A DNA stretch of 20,993 nucleotides from Clostridiales bacterium. Lineage in GTDB: Bacteria > Bacillota > Clostridia > Oscillospirales > Oscillospiraceae. Location of the stretch: assembly GCA_018374635.1 (NCBI GenBank), contig JAHAEW010000054.1, positions 1 to 20,993 on the forward strand. The letters run 5' to 3'. Each line of letters opens with the position of its first letter. Positions within the stretch are counted from its first letter, which is position 1. The notes under the pieces were generated by a model. That model did not search any database. It was given only the letters and a program-made list of their open reading frames with translations, and had not been told where the DNA came from. Below, piece by piece: positions 8,430 through 16,548 of this stretch. The position numbers and the translations under genes were made by a program.

Positions 8430-9602
8430 TCAGGGGTCGATCTTGATCCGCTCGATGCCCTCCACGGCCTGGGCCACCATGGCTTCGACGTCCAGCTCCG
8501 CCTCGGCGGCCTCGATCTCCCCGGGCAGAGGGCGCAGGCGGGGATGGCGGGGGGTAAAGACGGTGCAGCAGTCCTCATAGGGCAGGATGGAGGTCTCAAA
8601 GGTGTTGATCTTCCGGGCGATGGTGACGATCTCCTCCTTGTCCATGCCCACCACCGGGCGCAGGATGGGGAGGGAGCACACGGCGCCGGTGGCCTTCATG
8701 GCCTCCATGGTCTGGCTGGCCACCTGGCCCAGGCACTCGCCGGTGACGATGGCCCCGGACTTGGTGCGCTCGGCCACCTTCTCGGCAATGCGCATCATAA
8801 AGCGGCGCATGAGGATGGTGAAGAGCTCCTCGGGGCACTTGCGGCGCAGCTCCTCCTGGATGGCGGTGAAGGGCACCACATGGACCATGAGCCGTCCGCA
8901 CCAGGGGGTGAGGAGCTTGGCCAGGGTGAGCACCTTCTGCTTGGCCTCCTCCGAGGTATAGGGGTAGGAGAAGAAGTGGACCATCTCCAGGGCGATGCCC
9001 CGCTTGGCGATCATCCAGGAGGCTACCGGGGAGTCGATGCCGCCCGAGAGCAGGCTCACCGCCCGGCCGTTGATGCCCACGGGCAGGCCGCCCGCGCCGG
9101 GCTCGGGATCGGCGTGGACATAGGCCGCATAGTCCCGCACCTCCAGATAGACGGTGAGTTCCGGATGGTGCACGTCCACCTTCAGGTTGGGATAGCGCTC
9201 GTCCAGCTCTCCGCCCACATACTGGGAGAGCTGGATGGAGGTCATGGGGAAGGTCTTGTCGGCCCGCTTGGACTCCACCTTAAAGGTCCGGGCGGCGGCG
9301 AGCCGGTCCCCCAGGTACTCCTGGGCGGTCTGGAGCATGGCGTCCCTGTCCTTGACACAGGCCCGGGCCCGGGAGAGCCCCACCACGCCGAAAAGGCGCT
9401 TCATGGCCTCATAGGCCCCGTCCAGGTCGCAGGAATCCTCCTGGGGCTCCACATACAGCGTGGACTGCTTGGTGTAGACCCGGAACTTGCCGAAGGGCCG
9501 CAGGCGGCGCTGGGCGTTTCCGATGAGCTTGTCCTCAAAGCTGCGGCGGTTGAGCCCCTTGAGCACGATCTCGCCCAGCTTGAGCAGAATGATTTCATCC
9601 AT
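8430..9602 (-). CDS. thiI: tRNA 4-thiouridine synthase ThiI
   Basis: Activates U8 of tRNA by adenylation and inserts sulfur to make s4U; in some bacteria the enzyme also supplies sulfur for the thiamine thiazole. The 390-residue protein has an N-terminal ferredoxin-like and THUMP region, with PMTSIQLSQYVGGELDERYP inside the THUMP part. The PP-loop ATPase domain follows, with SGGIDSP (186-192). IVTGECLGQVASQT and PYEDCCTVF are family blocks. There is no C-terminal rhodanese domain, as in most Firmicute and archaeal forms, so sulfur transfer must rely on a partner desulfurase not present in this window. ATG 9602 has AAAGGAG 8 nt upstream (9611-9617). It lies 71 nt after mnmA. Confidence 0.96.
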   Translation of the reverse strand: MDEIILLKLGEIVLKGLNRRSFEDKLIGNAQRRLRPFGKFRVYTKQSTLYVEPQEDSCDLDGAYEAMKRLFGVVGLSRARACVKDRDAMLQTAQEYLGDRLAAARTFKVESKRADKTFPMTSIQLSQYVGGELDERYPNLKVDVHHPELTVYLEVRDYAAYVHADPEPGAGGLPVGINGRAVSLLSGGIDSPVASWMIAKRGIALEMVHFFSYPYTSEEAKQKVLTLAKLLTPWCGRLMVHVVPFTAIQEELRRKCPEELFTILMRRFMMRIAEKVAERTKSGAIVTGECLGQVASQTMEAMKATGAVCSLPILRPVVGMDKEEIVTIARKINTFETSILPYEDCCTVFTPRHPRLRPLPGEIEAAEAELDVEAMVAQAVEGIERIKIDP

Positions 9603-9673
9603 GGATGCAACTCCTTTATCTCAATAATCTCCCATTCCTCCCGGAGCGGGCAGGAATGCAGGGATCTCGCGGG

Positions 9674-10687
9674 TCAGCAGATCCATCCGCTGCCCAGCAC
9701 CACGTCGCCGTCGTAGAATACCGCCAGCTGCCCCGGCGTGGGGGCCCGGGCCGGGGTGAGCATCCGGATCTCCACCGCGTCCCCGTCGGGGCGGAGGACG
9801 GCGGGGGTCTCCAGCTTGGAGTGGCGCAGGCGCACGGTGCACGCCCGCTCGTCCTCCAGCCCCGGCAGAGCGATCCAGTTCAGATCGGCGCACCGGGTCC
9901 GGTCGGCGTGGAGGTCGCCCCCGTCGGAGAGCATCACCTCGTTGGTCTCCGGCCGGATGGCCGAGACGAAATACCGGTGGGGGCCCGACACGCCCAGTCC
10001 CCGCCGCTGGCCCAGGGTATAGTGGTGGATGCCCTTGTGCCGGCCCAGGACACGGCCCTCCCGGTCCACAAAGTTGCCGGGAGGCGGCGTATTCCCCCGG
10101 CGGTCCAGCCAGGCGGCATAGTCGCCGTTGGGGATGAAGCAGATCTCCATAGAATCCGGTTTATCGGCCACGGTCAGGGCCGCCTCTCCCGCCAGGGCGC
10201 GGACTTCCCGCTTCTCAAATTCCCCCAGGGGGAAGATCACCCGGCGCAGGATGTCCTGGGGCAGGCGGGAGAGCATATAGGACTGGTCGTTGGACGGCCG
10301 TCCCTTCTGCAAGAGCGCCCGGCCGTCCGCCCCCGTCCCCCGGCGGGCATAGTGGCCCGTGGCCACATAGGGCGCGCCCAGGCGGTCGGCCAGGGCCAGC
10401 AGGGCAGGAAATTTCACCATGGGGTTGCACAGGGCGCAGGGCAGGGGGGTCTTGCCCGCCAGGTAGGTCTGGGCAAAGGGGGTGCATACCCGCTCCTCCA
10501 GGGCGTCCCGGATGTCGGCCGTTTCAAAGGGCAGGCCCAGCTCTTCCGCCACGGCGGCCGCGTCCCCGCCGCCGCCCAGGCCGATGTCCAGCCACAGGCA
10601 GGTAACGTCGTACTCCTCCCGCAGCAGACGGGCCGCCATGGCGGAATCCACGCCGCCCGACAGGCCCAGTACCAGTTTTTCTCTCAT
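9674..10687 (-). CDS. mnmA: tRNA-specific 2-thiouridylase MnmA (short form)
   Basis: Makes 2-thiouridine at wobble U34 of tRNA-Lys, -Glu and -Gln, using ATP and a persulfide carrier. The PP-loop SGGVDS is at residues 10-15. The two catalytic cysteines expected in the family are present: C87 in LPCALCNPMVKF and C183 in PDSMEICFIPNGDY. ATGHYARR and GQRRGLGV are further family blocks. At 337 residues it is some 20-30 residues shorter than the E. coli and B. subtilis enzymes. Part of the difference is just after the PP-loop, where the usual W-rich acidic loop is replaced by WLDIGLGGGGDAAAVAEELG. ATG 10687 has GGAG 6 nt upstream. Lies between mnmG and thiI, all acting on tRNA uridines. Confidence 0.94.
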   Translation of the reverse strand: MREKLVLGLSGGVDSAMAARLLREEYDVTCLWLDIGLGGGGDAAAVAEELGLPFETADIRDALEERVCTPFAQTYLAGKTPLPCALCNPMVKFPALLALADRLGAPYVATGHYARRGTGADGRALLQKGRPSNDQSYMLSRLPQDILRRVIFPLGEFEKREVRALAGEAALTVADKPDSMEICFIPNGDYAAWLDRRGNTPPPGNFVDREGRVLGRHKGIHHYTLGQRRGLGVSGPHRYFVSAIRPETNEVMLSDGGDLHADRTRCADLNWIALPGLEDERACTVRLRHSKLETPAVLRPDGDAVEIRMLTPARAPTPGQLAVFYDGDVVLGSGWIC

Positions 10688-10794
10688 GAGTCACTCCAAT
10701 CCAGTTTCATCGTTGTCAGATCTGATCGGGCTCCAGCCGCCGGAGCGGGGCCCAATGGCAAGGGACGCATGGCATCCCTCCCTTTCTGCGGTCC

Positions 10795-12657
10795 TCACCG
10801 CTCCAGCGCCACCAGAAGCACCGCCAGATCGGCGGGGCTCACGCCGGAGATCCGGCTGGCCTGGCCCAGGTTCAGGGGCCGGATGCGCTGGAGCTTCTGC
10901 CGGGCCTCCAGCCGAAGCCCCTCCATATGTTCATAGTCCAGGTCCGGGGGGAGGGGACGGCCCTCCAGCTTGCGCATCTCCTCCACCTGGCGGAGCTGCT
11001 TGTCAATGTATCCCTGGTATTTGACCGCGATCTCCACCGCCTCGGCCGCGGCTTCGGGCAGGGACGGGCGATCCGGGTCAAAGGGGGCGAGGTCCCCGTA
11101 CCCGATCCGGGGCCGCCGGAGCAGATCGGCCAGCCGGGCCCCGTTGGGGGCGGGGGCCTCCCCATGGCCGGCCAGCATGGCGTCTAGGGCGGGGGAGGGG
11201 GCGGCCCCGGTGTGCTCCAGGCGCTTGCGCTCCCTCTCCACGGCGGCGTATTTCTCCAACACCCGGCGGTAGCGCTCCTCGCTCACCAGTCCCACCGCGT
11301 GTCCCACAGGGCACAGGCGCTGGTCCGCGTTGTCCTGGCGGTGGAGAAGGCGGTACTCGGTGCGGGAGGTCATCATGCGGTAGGGCTCCTGCGTGCCCTT
11401 GGTCACCAGGTCGTCGATGAGAACGCCGATGTACCCCTGGTCCCGGCCGATGACCATGGGGGGACGGCCCAGCAGCTTCCGCGCGGCGTTCACCCCGGCC
11501 ACAAAGCCCTGCACCGCCGCCTCCTCATAGCCGGAGGAGCCGTTGAACTGCCCCGCCCCGTAGAGCCCCCGGACCACCTTGCTCTCCAGGGTGGGGAGGA
11601 GCTGGGTGGGGTCCACGCAGTCGTATTCGATGGCGTAGGCCGCCCGGGTCATCTCCGCGTGCTCCAGCCCCGGGATGGTGTGCAGCATGGCCGCCTGCAC
11701 GTCCTCGGGCAGGGAGGAGGAGAGCCCCTGGATATAGAGCTCCTCCGTATCCAGTCCCATGGGCTCGATAAAGAGCTGGTGGCGCTCCTTATCGGCAAAG
11801 CGGACCACCTTGTCCTCAATGGAGGGGCAGTAGCGGGGCCCCACCCCCTCGATCATCCCGGAGTAGAGGGGGGCGCGGTCCAGATTGGCCCGGATGACCG
11901 CGTGGGTCTGCTCGTTGGTGTAGGTGAGCCAGCACACCGCCCGGTTTTCCGGCGGCTGTGCCGTCTCAAAGGAGAAGGGCACGGGGGTCCGGTCCCCCTC
12001 CTGGCGCTCCATCCGGGAGAAATCCACGCTCCGGGCGTGGACCCGGGGGGGCGTGCCCGTCTTGAAGCGGCGCAGGCTCAGCCCCAGCCGCCCCAGGCTC
12101 CGGGTGAGGGGGAGGGCGGCGGCCAGGCCGTCGGGGCCGGAGTCCCGGGCCAGCTCCCCCACGATGGTGCGCCCTCCCAGGTGGGTGCCTGTGGCGATGA
12201 CCGCCGCGCGCACGGCATAGATCCCGCCGGAGGCGGTGCGCACGGCCCGGACCGCCCCGTCCTCCGTGAGGACGTCGGTGACCTCGGCCTGCTTGAGCCA
12301 GAGGTTCTCCTGCCCCTCCAGGGTGCGCTTCATGACCTTCTGGTATTCCCGCCGGTCGGCCTGGGCCCGCAGGGACCAGACCGCCGGTCCCTTTCCCTTG
12401 TTGAGCACCCGGTATTGGATGCAGGCCGCGTCGGCCGCCCGGGCCATCTCGCCTCCCAGGGCGTCCAGCTCCCGGACCAGGTGGCCCTTTCCCGTGCCGC
12501 CGATGGCGGGATTGCAGGGCATATTGCCCACCGCGTCCAGGTTGACGGTGAAGCACAGGGTGCGCAGGCCCAGGCGGGCGGCGGCCAGGGCCGCCTCGAT
12601 CCCGGCGTGTCCGGCGCCGATGACGGCGACATCGTATTCTCCAGCGTGATAGTCCAT
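10795..12657 (-). CDS. mnmG: tRNA uridine 5-carboxymethylaminomethyl modification enzyme MnmG (GidA)
   Basis: FAD-dependent enzyme that with MnmE and methylene-tetrahydrofolate installs the (carboxymethyl)aminomethyl group at C5 of wobble U34, the same base that MnmA thiolates. The 620-residue protein is full length. GAGHAG (14-19) is the Rossmann FAD motif, followed by NMPCNPAIGGTGKGHLVREL, the hallmark block with the catalytic-region cysteine. SIEDKVVRF, HQLFIEPMG and YAIEYDCVDP are typical of the insertion domains, and the C-terminus (LNLGQASRISGVSPADLAVLLVALE) is the MnmE/tRNA-binding helical domain. ATG 12657 has AGGAG 5 nt upstream. It follows the lipid kinase by 48 nt and precedes mnmA by 107 nt; no terminator is visible in either gap. 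Confidence 0.97.
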   Translation of the reverse strand: MDYHAGEYDVAVIGAGHAGIEAALAAARLGLRTLCFTVNLDAVGNMPCNPAIGGTGKGHLVRELDALGGEMARAADAACIQYRVLNKGKGPAVWSLRAQADRREYQKVMKRTLEGQENLWLKQAEVTDVLTEDGAVRAVRTASGGIYAVRAAVIATGTHLGGRTIVGELARDSGPDGLAAALPLTRSLGRLGLSLRRFKTGTPPRVHARSVDFSRMERQEGDRTPVPFSFETAQPPENRAVCWLTYTNEQTHAVIRANLDRAPLYSGMIEGVGPRYCPSIEDKVVRFADKERHQLFIEPMGLDTEELYIQGLSSSLPEDVQAAMLHTIPGLEHAEMTRAAYAIEYDCVDPTQLLPTLESKVVRGLYGAGQFNGSSGYEEAAVQGFVAGVNAARKLLGRPPMVIGRDQGYIGVLIDDLVTKGTQEPYRMMTSRTEYRLLHRQDNADQRLCPVGHAVGLVSEERYRRVLEKYAAVERERKRLEHTGAAPSPALDAMLAGHGEAPAPNGARLADLLRRPRIGYGDLAPFDPDRPSLPEAAAEAVEIAVKYQGYIDKQLRQVEEMRKLEGRPLPPDLDYEHMEGLRLEARQKLQRIRPLNLGQASRISGVSPADLAVLLVALER

Positions 12658-12705
12658 ACTCGCTCCTAACAGTCGGTTCTCCGCGCGGGCGGGGAGGGGG
12701 CCGCG

Positions 12706-13596
12706 CTATTTTCCATAGATGATCTCCACCGCCCGGGGCAGGTTCTCGATCTCGGCCACCCGGGGCGCGCCGCCGTACTCCCCGTCCAGGGTCCAGGGCA
12801 GCTCGCCGGCGCAGGTCACCCGCAGCCGCGTGGTCTGGAACGCCGCCACCGCCCCGCCCGGCTCGGGCTTGGCCTGCATCAGTCCCATCACGATGCTCTG
12901 AAGCTGGGCGGCGTTTTGGGGCTGGCGGACCAGAACGACCTCAAACTGTCCGTCGTCCAGCTCCACCCGCTCGGTGTTGGCCCCCTTGAAGCCCCCCACC
13001 GACACGGTGTTGCTCACCATCCCGAAGAGGAAATCCCCCTCCTCGGCGCCCCCATCGTGCTCCACCCGCAGGCGGTAGGACTGAAGGGAGGGCAGCCGGG
13101 CCGCCCCCTCCAGCAGATACGCCAGGTGGCCGAAGACATTCTTAAAGGGCTGGGGCGTATCGTAGGCCACGTCGGTAAAGGCCCCGAAGGCGGCCACATA
13201 GATAAAGTACGCCCCGTTGAAGCGCCCCACATCCACCGCCCGTGGCACCCCCGCCCCGGCGGTCTCCATCCGTCCCGCCAGGCTGCGGGGCAGATGGAGG
13301 TTTCGGGAAAAGTCGTTGGTGGTCCCCGCCGGAATATAGCCCACAGGCGGACGGTTGGTGAGTCCCATGAGCCCGGTGACCGTCTCGTGGAGGGTGCCGT
13401 CTCCCCCGCAGCACACCACCCGGTCAAAGCTGCCGCCCAGATCGGCGGCCACCGCTGCGGCGTCCGCCTTGCCCTGGGTGGGATGGATGGTGACCATCCA
13501 CCCCTGCCGGGTAAAACAGTCCACCATATCGGAGACATGGCCTTTGCACTTTCCCTTGCCCGCATGGGGGTTATAGATAAACAGCAGGCGTTTCAC
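12706..13596 (-). CDS. Diacylglycerol/lipid kinase family protein (YegS/DgkB-like)
   Basis: ATP-dependent kinase of a lipid such as diacylglycerol or undecaprenol-type substrate, cytoplasmic and membrane-associated. The catalytic domain starts with FIYNPHAGKGK. GGDGT (64-68 from the chosen start) is the nucleotide-binding signature, and PAGTTNDFSRNLHLP is the second family block. The C-terminal beta domain ends with LDGEYGG. The start is a judgement call: GTG 13596 has AAAGGA 8 nt upstream (13605-13610), whereas the ATG at 13605 overlaps that same site and a TTG at 13629 lies before it. With GTG the protein has 296 residues. First gene of the probable operon running through mnmG, mnmA, thiI and cinA. 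The exact substrate cannot be told. Confidence 0.9.
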   Translation of the reverse strand: MKRLLFIYNPHAGKGKCKGHVSDMVDCFTRQGWMVTIHPTQGKADAAAVAADLGGSFDRVVCCGGDGTLHETVTGLMGLTNRPPVGYIPAGTTNDFSRNLHLPRSLAGRMETAGAGVPRAVDVGRFNGAYFIYVAAFGAFTDVAYDTPQPFKNVFGHLAYLLEGAARLPSLQSYRLRVEHDGGAEEGDFLFGMVSNTVSVGGFKGANTERVELDDGQFEVVLVRQPQNAAQLQSIVMGLMQAKPEPGGAVAAFQTTRLRVTCAGELPWTLDGEYGGAPRVAEIENLPRAVEIIYGK

Positions 13597-13662
13597 CGCA
13601 GACATCCTTTCTTTCCCGCACCCGGACAAAAGGCCCCGGCGCGCCGTTTTTCAGCAGACATT

Positions 13663-13690
13663 ATTATACAAGAATCCGGCGAAAAAACAA
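13663..13690 (-). promoter_or_regulatory. Promoter of the lipid kinase - mnmG - mnmA - thiI - cinA operon
   Basis: On the minus strand TTGTTT (13685-13690) and a perfect TATAAT (13663-13668) are separated by 16 bp. The start would be near 13656, about 60 nt before the GTG start of the lipid kinase. It lies back to back with the azlC promoter. Confidence 0.65.
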
Positions 13691-13705
13691 CCTCAGGCCC
13701 GGGAC

Positions 13706-13734
13706 TTGCTTTTTTCTTTCCGCTTTAGTACAAT
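13706..13734 (+). promoter_or_regulatory. azlCD promoter
   Basis: TTGCTT (13706-13711) and TACAAT (13729-13734) are separated by exactly 17 bp, within a locally AT-rich strip. The start would be near 13741, giving a leader of about 30 nt. No Lrp-type or other operator is evident, and no lrp-like regulator gene is adjacent as in some azl loci. Confidence 0.65.
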
Positions 13735-13771
13735 GCTGTATCAGATACCATAGAGTAGGAAGTGATCTCAC

Positions 13772-14488
13772 ATGGACCGCAAATCCCTGGCCACCGCCTT
13801 TCCGGTGACGGTCCCCGTCCTGATGGGGTATCTGGCCATCGGCATAGCCTTCGGCTTCATGCTTCAGGCCATCGGGTACAATTTCATCTGGGCCTTTTTC
13901 ATGAGCCTGACCATCTATGCCGGTTCCGGGCAGTATCTGGGGGTGAGCCTGCTCTCCTCGGCCGCCGCCCTGAGCACCGTGGCCGTGATGACCCTGCTCA
14001 TCAATTTCCGCCACCTGGTCTACGGCCTCTCCATGCTGGAAAAATTCCGGGGCATGGGCCTGCGCAAGTTCTACATGATCTTTTCCCTCACGGACGAGAC
14101 CTATGCGCTGCTCAGCTCGGTGCGGCCTCCGGTGGGCGTGGACCCCCGGAACTTCTATTTCTCCATCGCCCTCCTGGATCAGTCCTACTGGATCTTAGGC
14201 TCGGTCATCGGCGCGGTGGCGGGCGCCCTTCTGCCCATCGACACCACCGGCATCGACTTTGCCATGACCGCCCTCTTTGTGGTCATCGCCGTGGACCAGT
14301 GGCGCGCCTACAAGCGCCATCTCCCCGCCCTGCTGGGGGCCGGGGCGACCCTGCTGAGTCTCTTCCTGGCGGGGGCGGAGAAGATGCTGCTGCCCGCCCT
14401 GGGCGTGATCGTGCTGGCGCTGCTCCTGCTGCGCCGGCGTCTGGATGAGCGCGGCACCGCCGCCGGAGAGGAGGCGTCCGTATGCTGA
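13772..14488 (+). CDS. azlC: AzlC family branched-chain amino acid exporter, large subunit
   Basis: Large membrane subunit of the AzlCD (BrnFE-like) exporter of branched-chain amino acids and their analogues. At 238 residues it is the normal length. GYLAIGIAFGFMLQAIGYN and FFMSLTIYAGSGQYLGVSLL form the first helices, and LLINFRHLVYGLSML with FSLTDETYAL are diagnostic AzlC blocks. A C-terminal pair of hydrophobic segments ends in an arginine-rich tail. ATG 13772 has AGGAAG some 10 nt upstream, a slightly long spacing. The stop overlaps the start of azlD in ATGCTGA, which indicates translational coupling. Confidence 0.95.
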   Translation: MDRKSLATAFPVTVPVLMGYLAIGIAFGFMLQAIGYNFIWAFFMSLTIYAGSGQYLGVSLLSSAAALSTVAVMTLLINFRHLVYGLSMLEKFRGMGLRKFYMIFSLTDETYALLSSVRPPVGVDPRNFYFSIALLDQSYWILGSVIGAVAGALLPIDTTGIDFAMTALFVVIAVDQWRAYKRHLPALLGAGATLLSLFLAGAEKMLLPALGVIVLALLLLRRRLDERGTAAGEEASVC

Positions 14489-14850
14489 CTCCCATACAGG
14501 CCGCGGCCGCCATCGCCGTGATGGCGGCGGTCACCTTCCTGACCCGGGTCCTGCCCTTCCTCCTCTTTGACCGGGGGGACCGTCCGCCCAAGCTGGTGCT
14601 CTATCTGGGCCGGGTGCTGCCCCCCGCCATCATCGCCATGCTCATCATCTACTGTCTCAAGGGTCCGCTTCTGGCCCTGCGGGACGCTTTCCCCCATCTG
14701 CTCTCCCTTTCGGCCGCGGGGGAGTGGCTGCCCGCCTTCCTCTCGGTGCTGGCGGTGGCCCTCCTCCACCTCTGGAGGCGCAATACCCTTCTCTCCATCT
14801 TCGGAGGGACCGTGCTCTACATGGTGCTGGCCCAGGCGGTCTTTCCCTGA
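14482..14850 (+). CDS. azlD: AzlD family branched-chain amino acid transport protein, small subunit
   Basis: Small membrane partner of AzlC. The 122-residue protein has four hydrophobic segments, usual for AzlD, and opens with AAIAVMAAVTFLTRVLPFLLF, the typical first helix with TRxLPF. GRVLPPAIIAMLIIYCLK is the second family block. ATG 14482 overlaps the azlC stop by 7 nt, and GGAGG sits 7 nt upstream inside azlC. A strong terminator follows 6 nt after the stop. Confidence 0.94.
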   Translation: MLTPIQAAAAIAVMAAVTFLTRVLPFLLFDRGDRPPKLVLYLGRVLPPAIIAMLIIYCLKGPLLALRDAFPHLLSLSAAGEWLPAFLSVLAVALLHLWRRNTLLSIFGGTVLYMVLAQAVFP

Positions 14851-14855
14851 GAGGC

Positions 14856-14901
14856 AAAGCTGCCCTCCCGCGCGGGATTTCGCGCGGGAGGGCAGCTTTT
14901 T
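14856..14901 (+). terminator. Intrinsic terminator of azlCD
   Basis: A perfect 19-bp GC-rich stem (14856-14874 with 14881-14899, loop GGATTT) is followed by TTTTT at 14897-14901. On the minus strand only TTT follows, so it would act less well for the convergent HAD gene that ends at 14910, though it may still serve both. Confidence 0.93.
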
Positions 14902-14909
14902 CACCCTTT

Positions 14910-15731
14910 TCACGGCCGGGCGGGATAGCGCCCGTCCAGGATGCCGATGATCCCGGCCACGCAGCTCTCATCGCAGGAGGAGACCAGGCGGGCCCCCCAC
15001 TCCCGCACTACGGGGGCGCAGTTGGCCGGGGCAAAGGGGATGGCCGAGCGCGCCAGCATGGGGATGTCGTTCTCGTTGTCCCCCACGCAGTAAATGTGCT
15101 CCGCCCCGATCCCCAGGCGGCGGGCCAGCTCCTCCACCATGCCGCCCTTGTTGCTCCCTTTGGCGGTAAGCTCCAGCAGCACCTGGTTGGAGAAGATGGC
15201 CTCATAGCGCTCGCCCCAGCGGCCGAGAATATACGCCCGGGCCCGCTCCAGCACACTGCGGCGGTCGTGCTCCAGCAGGACCTTGGAGAGGGGGCCGGGG
15301 ATGTCCCGGATGGCCCTCTCCTCCCCGGGCACGCCCACCCGCGCCAGATGGTTGCGGGTGATAATGTTGGGATTGTGCAGATAGATGTCGTCCCCGCGGT
15401 AGGCCTCCAGCCCGATCTCGGGGACCACGAAGGTCAGCTCCATCAGGTCCTCCTGGACCCGCCCGGGCAGGAAGGTCTCGCAGACCATCTCCTCCCGGGC
15501 AAAATCGTAGAGAGCCGAGCCGTTGGACAGAATGACCGGCGCGTTGATGGGGACCAGGGAGGCGCAGGGCGCAAAGGCGGGCCGGGCACGGCCCGTGGCC
15601 ACCGTGAAGCGCCCGCCTTCCGCCGTAAAGTAGGCGATGGCCTCCACATTCTCCTGAGACACGGTCAGATCCGTCCCGTAGAGGGTGTCGTCAAAATCAC
15701 TTACCAGCAGTACGCCGTCAAACTTGCCCAA
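14910..15731 (-). CDS. HAD superfamily (Cof-type, subclass IIB) phosphatase
   Basis: Predicted cytoplasmic Mg-dependent phosphohydrolase of 273 residues, the usual length of Cof-like proteins. Motif I is DFDDT (12-16), motif II LSNGS (69-72 region), the lysine of motif III lies in AKGSNKGG (190-197), and motif IV is GDNEND (217-222). The C2-type cap lies between motifs II and III. The start is TTG 15731, preceded by a G-rich AGGCGGGGGGAT tract; no ATG or GTG lies before motif I. It begins 21 nt after thiT and shares its transcript, so it falls under the TPP riboswitch. E. coli Cof hydrolyses the thiamine precursor HMP-pyrophosphate, so a thiamine-related substrate is plausible, but this is inferred from context. 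Confidence 0.9.
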   Translation of the reverse strand: MGKFDGVLLVSDFDDTLYGTDLTVSQENVEAIAYFTAEGGRFTVATGRARPAFAPCASLVPINAPVILSNGSALYDFAREEMVCETFLPGRVQEDLMELTFVVPEIGLEAYRGDDIYLHNPNIITRNHLARVGVPGEERAIRDIPGPLSKVLLEHDRRSVLERARAYILGRWGERYEAIFSNQVLLELTAKGSNKGGMVEELARRLGIGAEHIYCVGDNENDIPMLARSAIPFAPANCAPVVREWGARLVSSCDESCVAGIIGILDGRYPARP

Positions 15732-15752
15732 GGGATCCCCCCGCCTTCCTCA

Positions 15753-16334
15753 TTACTCGATGTCCGCGCCGGTCAGATACCGCCCCATGGGCCGGTAGAG
15801 CAGCGCCCCGATGACCAGCGCCAGCGCCATGTTGGGCAGCATATACACCCCGTTGTAGAGCAGGGAGTAGAACCAGGGGCTGGTCATGGTCATGCTCAGA
15901 AACTCCCCCGGCATGTACCCGGCCCAGATGGTGGCGCCCACCACATAGTGCACCAGGAACCGCCCGGCGCAGCCCAGCACGGTCCCGGCAAAGATGCCCC
16001 AGCGGCGGCCCCGGAACACGCCGGCCAGGCCCAGCGCCGTGAAGGCCAGCAGATAGTCCCCCAGGATGGACTGCCACCCCAGGGCAAAGCCGCCGTCAAA
16101 CATAAATTGCAGGATGCCCAGCACAAGGCCCCCCAGCAGCCCGTCCTTCCAGCCCCAGCGCACCGCGAAGAGGAGCACCGGGAACATGGCCGGGGTCAGG
16201 GAGCCGCCGTTGGGCAGCTCCAGAAACTTCACATAGCTGAGGATCTGGGCGGCCGCCACCAAGAGGGCCCCCTCGCACAGCATGCGCACCCGGGTCCGGC
16301 CGGCCCGGGGTCTGGCTTCCATGGTCAGATTCAT
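15753..16334 (-). CDS. thiT: ThiT, thiamine-specific S component of an ECF transporter
   Basis: Membrane substrate-binding subunit that takes up thiamine together with the shared EcfA/A'/T module, which is not in this window. The 193-residue protein has about six hydrophobic segments. LELPNGGSLTPAMFPVLLFA is the ThiT signature, followed by RWGWKDGLLGG and, near the end, YNGVYMLPNMALALVIGALL. The N-terminus carries ARPRAGRTRVRMLCEGALLVA. ATG 16334 has AGGAGGA 7 nt upstream (16342-16348). A TPP riboswitch in the leader independently confirms the thiamine assignment. The HAD phosphatase gene follows 21 nt downstream. Confidence 0.95.
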   Translation of the reverse strand: MNLTMEARPRAGRTRVRMLCEGALLVAAAQILSYVKFLELPNGGSLTPAMFPVLLFAVRWGWKDGLLGGLVLGILQFMFDGGFALGWQSILGDYLLAFTALGLAGVFRGRRWGIFAGTVLGCAGRFLVHYVVGATIWAGYMPGEFLSMTMTSPWFYSLLYNGVYMLPNMALALVIGALLYRPMGRYLTGADIE

Positions 16335-16348
16335 ATCGTCTTCCTCCT

Positions 16349-16391
16349 AAAAAGATGTACCGCAGCGCAGCCCCTGGGCGCAGTGCGGTAC
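16349..16391 (-). terminator. Riboswitch expression-platform terminator
   Basis: On the minus strand GTACCGCA (16384-16391) pairs perfectly with TGCGGTAC (16357-16364), with an inner GCGC/GCGC stem, and is followed by ATC and TTTTT (16349-16353). The T-run directly abuts the thiT ribosome binding site (16342-16348). This is the expected layout for TPP-dependent premature termination, and folding may also hide the ribosome binding site. Confidence 0.8.
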
Positions 16392-16421
16392 GAGTGAAAC
16401 GACATGGTCTTTCCCCGTATG

Positions 16422-16523
16422 AATCCACCTTCCTACGCCGGCATGATCCGGATCAGGTCGAGGGTCCCCGCGCGGCGCTACGCGCGGATCTCAGCCTGGC
16501 TTGCGCCCGACACCCCTGGGATT
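16422..16523 (-). promoter_or_regulatory. TPP riboswitch (THI element)
   Basis: On the minus strand the aptamer shows all conserved blocks in order. AGGGGTGTCGGGC lies on the 5' side, CTGAGAT (CTGAGA at 16489-16494) is the pyrimidine-binding loop, then ACCCTCGA and CTGATCCGGATCATGCCG (16439-16456), the pyrophosphate-sensing block, followed by GCGTAGGAAGG. The P1 stem is AATCC (16519-16523) with GGATT (16422-16426). A GC-rich variable stem of the P3a type lies between the two sensing arms. It lies about 90 nt upstream of thiT and is expected to switch off thiT and the HAD gene when TPP is plentiful. Confidence 0.96.
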
Positions 16524-16548
16524 TGGAGTTGTTCTGTGGTCGTACCCT

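Noticed and set aside
10688..10794. Small leader gene or RNA between mnmG and mnmA
   Set aside because: The 107-nt gap holds only weak stems (for example GCTCC/GGAGC) and no convincing short open frame with a ribosome binding site.
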